From Bacillota bacterium (GTDB lineage Bacteria; Bacillota; Limnochordia; Darwinibacteriales; Darwinibacteriaceae): a stretch of DNA of 64,000 nucleotides. The stretch spans positions 62,001 through 126,000 of the forward strand of contig JAKOTU010000040.1 in NCBI GenBank assembly GCA_029776155.1. The letters are read 5' to 3'. Shown here one piece after another: positions 35,800 through 42,674 of the stretch. The number at the start of each line of letters is the position of its first letter. Position 1 is the first letter of the stretch. Made by a program: the position numbers and the translations under genes. Below the pieces are notes generated by a model, which was not told the DNA's origin, searched no databases, and worked only from the letters and a program-made list of their open reading frames with translations.

Positions 35800-36828
35800 A
35801 TGGCTAAAAAGGCCATTGGCCTTGATCTGGATTACTCCACTATCAAGGCCGCAGAAGTCGTGCGCAAAGGCCGCGCCCGTGTGGTCTCTAAGCTCGTTGA
35901 GCTTCCGCTCGCACCGGGAACTATTGCCGATGGGAAACTGCTTAATCCCAGTGAACTGGTGCGCGGCTTGGAGACCTTGGTGCAAGCTGAAGGCTTTACT
36001 GCGCAGTCCACCGTTTTAGGGGTACGCAGCTCGTGGGTGACGGTGAAGGTTCACCGCCTGCCCAGCATGTCTAAACGCGAATTGGACCGAGCGTTGGAGT
36101 TTGAGGTACCCGATCTTTTCTCCTTCCCCATCGAATCCCCCAAAGACATCTGCTACGACTACTTCATCAACTTCCGCGGCGAAGACGAGGTTGAGGTGGT
36201 GGTGGCTGCCTGTGCCAGGCAGCATATCGAGCCCTTCATCCGTGCCTTTCGCGAGCTGGATTTGAGCCTGGAAGTGGTTGATGTGCCCGCGTTGGGCTGG
36301 CCTGCCCTGTTGACCCAGGAGGGCAGAAGGGCCTTTGTGGAGGTTAGTGCGCATCAAACCACCATCCTAGTGCTGTTTGGTCAGCTCTTCAAAGTCCTCC
36401 GCATTGTTCCCATCGGAAGTCTCCATATCATACAAGGCATCCAAGAAGCCTTTGCCTGTTTGCCGCAGGAGGCGGTAGCGCTCATGGCCGAGCAGGATCT
36501 AGATTACCTGCTGGTGGAGGGACAGGGCAGCAAAAGGGTACTGCGGGCGGCGGTGCAGCAGTTTGTGGGGTCTGTCCTGCAGACTTTGGACTTTGTACGC
36601 GCCCAGGAACGGGCCGCCAACTTCCGGGCCATGCTGGAGGAGGTAGTCCTCTTGGGCGAGCTGGCCGAACTACCTGGCCTTGGCGAGCTGCTGGCCAAGG
36701 AAATTGAGCTGCCGACGTATCCCCTGGGTACTATGGATTTATCCGTGTCCTGGTCAATGCCCAGGCCAGAGCGGCTCAGCTCCTTTGCTTCAGCGTTGGC
36801 CCTGGGCGTAAGGGGGGTTGCAGAATGA
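35800..36828 (+). CDS. pilM: Pilus assembly ATPase-like PilM
   Basis: 342 residues with the actin-like fold: the nucleotide loop IGLDLDYSTIKAAEV, WVTVKVHRLPSM, SKRELDRALEFEVPDLFSFP and, in the second half, VDVPALGWPALL. It sits on the cytoplasmic face and holds the N-terminal tail of PilN. ATG 35800 follows GGGGG. Its stop overlaps the pilN start in ATGA. Confidence 0.9.
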   Translation: MAKKAIGLDLDYSTIKAAEVVRKGRARVVSKLVELPLAPGTIADGKLLNPSELVRGLETLVQAEGFTAQSTVLGVRSSWVTVKVHRLPSMSKRELDRALEFEVPDLFSFPIESPKDICYDYFINFRGEDEVEVVVAACARQHIEPFIRAFRELDLSLEVVDVPALGWPALLTQEGRRAFVEVSAHQTTILVLFGQLFKVLRIVPIGSLHIIQGIQEAFACLPQEAVALMAEQDLDYLLVEGQGSKRVLRAAVQQFVGSVLQTLDFVRAQERAANFRAMLEEVVLLGELAELPGLGELLAKEIELPTYPLGTMDLSVSWSMPRPERLSSFASALALGVRGVAE

Positions 36829-37373
36829 AAATCAACCTACTCCCCAAAGAAGAACGGCCCCTGAAACACTCCCAGGTGCGCTGGGAATTTCTAGTTGGTC
36901 TTTTGGGCCTTGTGGCCTTGGCGGCTGCCCTCTCCTTTTCGTGGTTGGAAGGAGTGCGGGTAGAGTCCCTGGAGGCTGCGCTCCGGGATGCCCAAGTGAG
37001 GGAAGCGAGGCTGCAGGTGCAGGTGCGGGATGTCAACGCACTGCGCCAGGAGATTGCAGCCCTGGAGGCCCAAGAAGATCTGCTCCAGGGACTTCTAGGA
37101 GGGACAGGGCATGCCGCGGCTGCTCTGGGCGCCGTGGGCAGTTTCTCCTTGGAGCGCCTGTGGATTGAAGAGGTGGCCTACACTCCCCAGGCCACCACGG
37201 TTACCGGTTACACCAGGGATGTCACTTCCCTTTCCGCCTATCTAAGCCGGCTGCAGGCTTTGGGTGAAGGGGCTGAGCTCAAGCAGGCTCAGCCCATGGA
37301 TAGCAGTGATTTCCAGGTGTTTGTCATTGAGGTCAAGGGGGTGCCCCGCGTTGCTGCGGTTGAGCAGAATTAG
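36825..37373 (+). CDS. pilN: Pilus assembly protein PilN
   Basis: 182 residues. The short cytoplasmic tail KINLLPKEER is the PilM-binding INLLP motif. It is followed by one membrane segment (about 24-43), a coiled coil (LEAALRDAQVREARLQVQV) and a ferredoxin-like end with WIEEVAYTP and VTGYTRDVTSLSAYLSRLQ. It forms an inner-membrane complex with PilO. The start overlaps pilM and the end overlaps pilO. Confidence 0.9.
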   Translation: MKINLLPKEERPLKHSQVRWEFLVGLLGLVALAAALSFSWLEGVRVESLEAALRDAQVREARLQVQVRDVNALRQEIAALEAQEDLLQGLLGGTGHAAAALGAVGSFSLERLWIEEVAYTPQATTVTGYTRDVTSLSAYLSRLQALGEGAELKQAQPMDSSDFQVFVIEVKGVPRVAAVEQN

Positions 37374-38202
37374 GGAGAGGATCACATGGCAGGTGGTGGT
37401 GGCCTTTGCCTTGTACGTGGCGGCGGCTGTGGTTCTGGCAGCGCGGTTTCTGCCCCTGCGCCTTAAGGCCGGGCGCCTCGAGGGCGAGCTCAATCAGCTG
37501 GCCAAAACCGAACAGCAGCTGGGCCGGCTTTTGGACCAGGCCTCGGGGCTGGAAGCCAGGTTGGCAGAGCTGCAGGCACGTTTAGATGATTATGCCGGGA
37601 GCATCCCGTCGCAGTATGATCTGCAAAAAGCGCTGACTGGAATTGAAAGGCTCGCCGCCTACTACGACCTTTCCGTGCAGACCCTGAGCGCCGCGCCGCT
37701 CCAAGTCTACCAGGATGGTAAGGCGGGGCAGGTGACCTTGTGGCTGGAGGTGGCAGGGGGTAGTCTGCTCCCCAGCTATCTGGACCATCTTCAAGAGCTC
37801 GTTCCCTCCCTGCATGTACAGGAGCTGAACCTCAGTTATCTTGGCGAGGGGCGTTTTGCGCTGAGCCTTGCGGGGAATATGCACGTGGTGCTGGTGCCGT
37901 CCGCGGAGCAGTCCAGCTACGAACTGCCTTCCTTTGGTGCCAGGAAGACCAGAGAATTGGGGGCACAGGCCTTCGGCCTTCCCTTTGACTCCATCTGGAA
38001 ATTCCTCCAGGGTGGTGTGCGGGTCCTGGGGATTGTCACGGCGGGAAACGAGAAGGCGGTGTTGGTTCAGGAAAATGGTGAGGCGGGGCGCTGGCTCAGA
38101 GTGGGGGATCGCTTGAACCAGGCAGTTGTCATTGATATCTCCCACAATGGGTTATGGCTGGATTTAGATGGTGTGGAGCTGAGATTGACCATAGGGGGCT
38201 GA
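37351..38202 (+). CDS. pilO: Pilus assembly protein PilO with a PilP-like C-terminal domain
   Basis: About 283 residues, longer than most PilO (about 200). A basic tail and one membrane segment (residues 11-32), a coiled coil (AGRLEGELNQLAKTEQQ), then the PilO ferredoxin-like domain to about 195. The last 75 residues have a compact beta pattern, VRVLGIVTAGNEKAVLVQ, WLRVGDRLNQAVVI and LWLDLDGVELRLTI, which fits the PilP/GspC HR domain. No separate pilP gene is seen, so this may replace it. The start is uncertain: TTG 37351 has AAGGGGG 10 bases upstream; TTG 37360 is also possible. It overlaps pilN. Confidence 0.82.
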   Translation: MLRLSRIRERITWQVVVAFALYVAAAVVLAARFLPLRLKAGRLEGELNQLAKTEQQLGRLLDQASGLEARLAELQARLDDYAGSIPSQYDLQKALTGIERLAAYYDLSVQTLSAAPLQVYQDGKAGQVTLWLEVAGGSLLPSYLDHLQELVPSLHVQELNLSYLGEGRFALSLAGNMHVVLVPSAEQSSYELPSFGARKTRELGAQAFGLPFDSIWKFLQGGVRVLGIVTAGNEKAVLVQENGEAGRWLRVGDRLNQAVVIDISHNGLWLDLDGVELRLTIGG

Positions 38203-38206
38203 GAGG

Positions 38207-39136
38207 ATGCGGAGGAAAGGCATTGTAATTGCGGCTGTGCTGATAGCGGCTTTAGCTTCACAGGCGCTGGGCGCTGAGCTTGTGAACATGGAGTTCAAAC
38301 AGGCGCCTTTAGGAGAAGTGCTGCAGATTTTGGGCCAGCTGGGGGGGTATAACGTCCTGGTGGATTCGTCGGTGCGGGGTGAAGTGAGCTTCGTGCTGAA
38401 AGACCTGTCGGTGCAAGAGGCTTTGGACCTAGTTACCAAAACCACGGGGTACGGGTACCAATTGGTGGGCAACACCTTGGTGTTTGCCAGTGAGGAGAGG
38501 CTGAGAAGCGAGTTCGGCAGTGAAGGGGTACGTTTTGTCTCCATTGCCCATGTTGCCGCGGATGATGCCCGTGCTTTGGTCAGTATGGTTGTACCCAATG
38601 TGCGCAGCTTTGTAGATGCCAAGCACAACTTAGTGGTGCTGTATGGCCCGGAAAAGGACCTGGAGGTGGCAGAGCGGGTGCTGAGGCAGTACGACCAGCA
38701 AGCCGGAGGAAAGGCCGTGCCTGCGCAGGCTCTTCCTCAGGAAACGCCCCTCAAGGCAGGGGAAGAGCAGCTATCCTTCTACGCGGTGCCCATTGAGTAC
38801 GCGGATGGGCAGGGGATTTTGACCATGCTGCGCCACTTGCTGCCCCAGCGTGAGTTCGCCTTTCATCCTGAAAGCGGTCTACTCAGCGCTAGAACCACCC
38901 CTGAAGAATGGGAAACCCTGAAAGTGGTCATTGCCCGGCACGATCTGCCGGAGTTGGCCCTGAAAGGAATCCTGCGCAGCGCGGATCAGGCTGTGGCGCT
39001 GGTGGAACATGAAGGGGTCTCCCATTTCCTGAAACTAGGCGATGAGCTTGTGGGCTGGACGCTGACCGAGGTGGGGGACGGCACAGCACAGTTCACCCAG
39101 GGTGAACGGAGCTTTGTAGTGAGATTGGGGAGGTAG
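38207..39136 (+). CDS. Secretin N-domain (STN) protein without secretin gate
   Basis: 309 residues. A signal peptide (to about residue 22) leads to an STN domain (MEFKQAPLGEVLQILGQLGGYNVLVD, positions 28-53, then QEALDLVTKTTGY) and two secretin N1-like domains (VRFVSIAHVAADDARALV and FYAVPIEYADGQGILTML). The C-terminal 60 residues look like a GspC/PilP HR fold (LKGILRSADQAVALVE, FLKLGDELVGWTL). The beta-barrel and gate of a secretin are absent. It could form an extra periplasmic ring or guide the true secretin encoded 4 bases downstream. This is not a truncated copy in an obvious way, as it ends with a complete domain. Confidence 0.75.
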   Translation: MRRKGIVIAAVLIAALASQALGAELVNMEFKQAPLGEVLQILGQLGGYNVLVDSSVRGEVSFVLKDLSVQEALDLVTKTTGYGYQLVGNTLVFASEERLRSEFGSEGVRFVSIAHVAADDARALVSMVVPNVRSFVDAKHNLVVLYGPEKDLEVAERVLRQYDQQAGGKAVPAQALPQETPLKAGEEQLSFYAVPIEYADGQGILTMLRHLLPQREFAFHPESGLLSARTTPEEWETLKVVIARHDLPELALKGILRSADQAVALVEHEGVSHFLKLGDELVGWTLTEVGDGTAQFTQGERSFVVRLGR

Positions 39137-39140
39137 CCGC

Positions 39141-40748
39141 ATGACAGCGCAGCAGAGGTTCCGATTGTCCGTGATACTGTTTTTGCTGCTGACGGGCTGC
39201 CTGGTCCTCAGCACCCCCAGTCTTGCCCAGACCTTGGATTTGGCCTTTCAAGAGGTGGATTACAGCCAAATCTTCATGGCCCTTGGGGCAAGCCAGGGCT
39301 TGAATGTGGTGGTGGATCCGGCCGTAACAGGGCAGGGTACCTTTCAGTTAAAAGGAGTCACCTTCGAAGAAGCCCTGGAGTTGGTTGCTCAGGTGAGCGG
39401 CTGCACTTACCGCATCAGCGGGAACACCCTTCTCGTTTCTTCCGGCCAATCCACTGCCGAGCTGAATAGGACGGATGTGCGGTATGTGCCGGTGGAGAAC
39501 TTGACCCGGGAAGAAATCTTTGAGGCTTTGAACCTGGTCATGCCCCCTTCCAGCATTTACGTGCCCCCCCAGGGAGGCCTGGTGGTGCTGCAGGGAACCA
39601 GCACTGTGCTGGACCAGGCGGAGGAGCTGCTCTTCACGCTTGATGCGAGCAAGACCGGTACAGGCGAGCAGAAGGCCAAATCGCTTTTGGAGATCTTCGC
39701 GGATCTCAGCGCTGCCCTCCAACTAGACTTGGTGGCTGATCCGGCCCTGGAGGACATTAAGCTCCACGTTCAGCTGCGCAGCCAGGATCCCTACGCGCTG
39801 ATCAAGCAGATTCAGCTGCTGGTTCCCCTCAAGGTGGAGATCACCGAAACTACATTGGTGGTGGGCAGTTTAGCTGCTTCTTCTTTGGAGCGTGTGAAGG
39901 TTTACCGCCTGAATTACGCGGAACCGGAAGCGGCTAGGCAGGCCTTGACAGCGTTAATCAACGAGGAGCAGATCCGCATCGATCAGGACCGCAAAAGCAT
40001 TATCGTGCGCGGCACGGAACTGGAATTGGCCGAGATCGACTTGTTCCTGAGCGAGTTTGACCAGCCGCTACCCCAAGTTGTGCTGGAGGTCTGGGTTCAG
40101 GAGATGACCAGCAATGCCCTGAAGGATTTGGGGATCGAATGGCGCGGCGTGCCCAGTGTTTCCGGCGGCGATGCTCCCGTCTTTCTGGAGCTGGAATGGA
40201 CTCCCTGGGATTTGATCTTGGCCCTGAGGGTCTTGGAAGAGAAGGGCGAAGCCAAGCTCTTGGCCAATCCCAAAATCTCTACCCTCAGCGGGCAGTCGGC
40301 GAGGATCTTTGTTGGGGACAGGGTACCGGTGGTGTTGAAAAACGAAGACGGAAGCTCCTTTGTGAGCTTCTTGGAGTCGGGCATCAACCTCCGAGTCACC
40401 CCCCGCATCTCCGATGACGAGTACGTCACCATCCTGGTGCAGCCCGAGGTGAGCACGTTTGTGTGGCGCATGGAAACGGACTATCCCCAGATCAGAACAA
40501 GGGAAGCGGAGACCACGGTGCGGGTCAAGGATGGCCAGCCCTTTGTACTGGGGGGCCTGCTCCAGGACGAGGAGCATGAGCTGGTTTCGGGTATTCCCTT
40601 CCTGTCGCAGCTTCCCGTCTTGGGCAAGCTCTTCCAGTGGCGGGATACCAAGCAGTCCCAGACAGAAATGACCATTATCGTGATTCCCCGCATCATAGAT
40701 GAGGGACAAGATGTGGTGGATCAGAGTTTTTTTACCGCAGCCCAGTAA
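39141..40748 (+). CDS. pilQ: Type IV pilus secretin PilQ
   Basis: 535 residues. N-terminal signal (an LLTGC lipobox-like site and a SLAQ signal-peptidase-like site are both possible), STN and N1 domains, then the secretin barrel with the family signatures ILANPKI-like LLANPKISTL, VPVVLKN, GINLRVTPRI, PFVLGGLLQDEE and IPFLSQLPVLGKLFQ. It forms the outer-membrane channel through which the pilus leaves, so the cell should have an outer membrane. Translation of the next 123 codons is open in the -1 frame (see the slip signal at 40727-40796). GTAGCC separates it from the previous stop. Confidence 0.93.
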   Translation: MTAQQRFRLSVILFLLLTGCLVLSTPSLAQTLDLAFQEVDYSQIFMALGASQGLNVVVDPAVTGQGTFQLKGVTFEEALELVAQVSGCTYRISGNTLLVSSGQSTAELNRTDVRYVPVENLTREEIFEALNLVMPPSSIYVPPQGGLVVLQGTSTVLDQAEELLFTLDASKTGTGEQKAKSLLEIFADLSAALQLDLVADPALEDIKLHVQLRSQDPYALIKQIQLLVPLKVEITETTLVVGSLAASSLERVKVYRLNYAEPEAARQALTALINEEQIRIDQDRKSIIVRGTELELAEIDLFLSEFDQPLPQVVLEVWVQEMTSNALKDLGIEWRGVPSVSGGDAPVFLELEWTPWDLILALRVLEEKGEAKLLANPKISTLSGQSARIFVGDRVPVVLKNEDGSSFVSFLESGINLRVTPRISDDEYVTILVQPEVSTFVWRMETDYPQIRTREAETTVRVKDGQPFVLGGLLQDEEHELVSGIPFLSQLPVLGKLFQWRDTKQSQTEMTIIVIPRIIDEGQDVVDQSFFTAAQ

Positions 40749-40796
40749 CCCGAACGGAAAGACGAGGGGAACCAACCTTTGAGCGCGGTTACTGGG
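40727..40796 (+). promoter_or_regulatory. Candidate -1 ribosomal frameshift signal at the end of pilQ
   Basis: T-TTT-TTT (40727-40733) is read in frame as AGT TTT TTT ACC and fits the slippery pattern X-XXY-YYZ exactly. A 7-base spacer (40734-40740) is followed by a perfect 10-bp stem, CCCAGTAACC (40741-40750) with GGTTACTGGG (40787-40796) and a 36-base loop. The zero-frame stop TAA (40746-40748) lies inside the stem. No T run follows, so it is not a rho-independent terminator. After slippage the frame stays open until TGA 41102-41104. Confidence 0.55.
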
Positions 40797-40828
40797 TAGA
40801 GTTCACAACACAACGGGTAGCCGGGGGG

Positions 40829-41104
40829 GTGAGTACTGAAGCGCAGAGCTTTGAAGTGGGGTTGGGGGCGGTTTACACTGCACAGGAGTTGGGATTGACA
40901 GGCTACATGCAGTATTCCCTCACATTTCTTCGAGGACGTTTGCAGCTGGATCTATTGGCCGATCGCAGCTGGAATCCGCAGTTTACCCTGGGGGTACCAT
41001 TGACCATCAAGGACTTGAGTCTGGAACCGCATCTGGTGTGGTCGGCGGCTAACAACCAGTGGTTCCTGCCCAACATGGGGCTGCGGGTGCAGTATCAGTT
41101 TTGA
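40829..41104 (+). CDS. Beta-barrel-like protein, or C-terminal extension of PilQ
   Basis: 91 codons from GTG 40829. No convincing ribosome site precedes it (only a run of seven G), and the frame is open without a start codon from 40703. The protein is almost entirely alternating beta strands (FEVGLGAVY, GYMQYSLTF, RLQLDLLAD, FTLGVPLTI, LEPHLVWS) and ends GLRVQYQF; a terminal Phe is the usual signal of outer-membrane beta-barrel proteins. It has no signal peptide, so alone it could not be exported. Fusion to PilQ by a -1 shift at the T7 run would solve this and adds a further strand, GYWVEFTTQ. The alternative is a pseudogene-like or separately started gene. Confidence 0.5.
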   Translation: MSTEAQSFEVGLGAVYTAQELGLTGYMQYSLTFLRGRLQLDLLADRSWNPQFTLGVPLTIKDLSLEPHLVWSAANNQWFLPNMGLRVQYQF

Positions 41105-41147
41105 CAGACAGTAGGTCATAAATGTCTCAGGACAAGGAGGATTTGAG

Positions 41148-41576
41148 ATGCTGAGGAAAATCAGAAAAATGCTCAAACAAGAAGAGGGTTTTACCCTTAT
41201 GGAGTTGATGATCGCGGTTGCGATCATCGGCATCCTCGGCGGTATTGCCATTCCCGTATACAACGGAGTGCAAGAACGGGCCAAGTATGCGGTGGGTGAA
41301 GCTAATGCGCAGATGTTGAACAGAAGCATTGTGCATTGGATCGCTTTAGGAATGCCCGACGAGAATGGCAAACCAAAACCTCAAGATGAACTCATAGAAG
41401 AGAACAAATACGACCATAAGACGCATGGTGCGGGTCTGTTCGCTTGGCTAGGCTTAGACGAAGTCGAGTACGTAAACTGGGACCCAGAAAAACGGCAGTA
41501 TTATCCCGATACATCGGTAGAAGGAGGAAAGTTGCCAAAACCGGAACCGGACGAAACAGGGGGAGACGATGAGTAA
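41148..41576 (+). CDS. pilA: Type IV pilin (probable major pilin)
   Basis: 142 residues. Prepilin leader of 14 residues (Lys-rich, ending EEG) with the cleavage site G14/F15 and the +5 Glu (E19) in FTLMELM, then the hydrophobic helix IAVAIIGILGGIAIPVY. The mature pilin has about 128 residues; the acidic C-terminal tail (EPDETGGDDE) is unusual. No disulfide Cys pair. AAGGAGG lies before the ATG, the best ribosome site in the locus. A 13-bp hairpin follows, as expected for an abundant pilin message. Confidence 0.9.
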   Translation: MLRKIRKMLKQEEGFTLMELMIAVAIIGILGGIAIPVYNGVQERAKYAVGEANAQMLNRSIVHWIALGMPDENGKPKPQDELIEENKYDHKTHGAGLFAWLGLDEVEYVNWDPEKRQYYPDTSVEGGKLPKPEPDETGGDDE

Positions 41577-41594
41577 TACTCTCCTGCTCCTTCT

Positions 41595-41624
41595 GATGAG
41601 TCGCGCATTTTTGCGCGGCTCATC
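41595..41624 (+). promoter_or_regulatory. Strong hairpin after the pilin gene
   Basis: 13-pair stem GATGAGTCGCGCA / TGCGCGGCTCATC (one T-G pair) with a TTTT loop, 18 bases after the pilA stop. No T run follows, so it is likely to protect the 3' end of the pilin mRNA or lower downstream expression. Confidence 0.6.
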
Positions 41625-41677
41625 GGGGATCGCTGCGCTGGCAGGTTCCAGAGTCTAGAATCGGGTGGTGCTGAAGA

Positions 41678-42040
41678 GTGCTGAAACGGGAACGGGGCTT
41701 CACCATGGTGGAGGTTGTTGTAGCGCTTGTGGTTTTGTCCATTATGGGCGCAGCCGTTGTTGCGGTGTACAACAGCAATGTTTCTGCGCTGGTTAGGGCT
41801 GGCAAGACCACAGTTGAGCTTTACAGCATTCAAGCTGATATAGAGACGGCACTGGGCCAAGATCCGGATACATGGGATGGGGGCAAGATGGAAGACTCCT
41901 TTCTGCTCATATCTTTTCCGCACCTCCACGAACCTTTGAAAATTCACGGTTGGGTGTTGACTGAGCAGGTGGAGTCCAATGGGTACAAAGAGGTTGTCAC
42001 CGTTTTCATTCCCCAGGGCAGCGGCGGGGCCAGGCCCTGA
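41678..42040 (+). CDS. Minor pilin with prepilin leader
   Basis: 120 residues. Leader MLKRERG with cleavage at G7/F8 and Glu at +5 (FTMVEVV), then a hydrophobic helix to about residue 30. The GspI/PilV-like length and pattern suggest a minor pilin of the tip complex. Start GTG 41678. The globular part is small and has no recognisable family. Confidence 0.8.
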   Translation: MLKRERGFTMVEVVVALVVLSIMGAAVVAVYNSNVSALVRAGKTTVELYSIQADIETALGQDPDTWDGGKMEDSFLLISFPHLHEPLKIHGWVLTEQVESNGYKEVVTVFIPQGSGGARP

Positions 42041-42127
42041 ATTAGGTTTTCGTCAGCTGTGTTTTTCGACCGAAGCTGAGATCTGAAAAGCAACAAGAAT
42101 GTTGTTTGCCTATTAGGTGGTGAGAGA

Positions 42128-42649
42128 GTGGGTTGTTTCCGGAAGCATCTTAAATCCCAACGTGGCTTTACCTTGCTGGAGCTACTCATCGCTCTTTCAC
42201 TGCTGGGTGGAATAGTAGGTGTCATCTACTCCATACAGTCATTCACGATGAAGACTTTTGCCCAAGGGGCGCAATATGCCGCCATGCAGCTTGAGGCGAG
42301 GTTCATCTCAGCGTATCTTTCGGGGGAGATGCGTTTTGCCCAAGAACTGCGCATCTTGGGTGATGTTCCAGATGATCTGGCAGATGGTATTGCGGTTTTT
42401 GTGGATCGGGACGGTAGGGTTGTGAGAAAGTCGGCTTCACAAACTACGGTGTTGAGCAGCGGTGCCGGTTTTGAGGGTGGCTCTTCACTACACTTTGCAA
42501 TACGGGAAGATAGGGGCCGCAGAGTAGTTGATGTAACCATGACCTTCGCGGGGAAACTTGGGACATACGAAGTTACCACCGCTATCCTGGCCCTCAATGT
42601 ATCTGAAGTACAGGGTTCAGCTGGCCCTGTGCTGTGGTACCGGAGTTAA
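42128..42649 (+). CDS. Minor pilin (GspJ/PilW-like)
   Basis: 173 residues. Leader ending SQRG with cleavage at G13/F14 and Glu18 in FTLLELL, then a helix with ALSLLGGIVGVIYSI. The C-terminal part is beta-rich, ending in LWYRS. Length and pattern fit a GspJ/PilW-type minor pilin. Start GTG 42128, preceded by AGGTGGTGAGA. Confidence 0.8.
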   Translation: MGCFRKHLKSQRGFTLLELLIALSLLGGIVGVIYSIQSFTMKTFAQGAQYAAMQLEARFISAYLSGEMRFAQELRILGDVPDDLADGIAVFVDRDGRVVRKSASQTTVLSSGAGFEGGSSLHFAIREDRGRRVVDVTMTFAGKLGTYEVTTAILALNVSEVQGSAGPVLWYRS

Positions 42650-42674
42650 TCTCTAGAAGGGAGGCAGACCCCCT

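Noticed and set aside
41101-41106. TTGACA, a perfect -35 box before pilA
   Set aside because: No -10 box lies 15-19 bases downstream; the nearest AT-rich stretch is only about 10 bases away.
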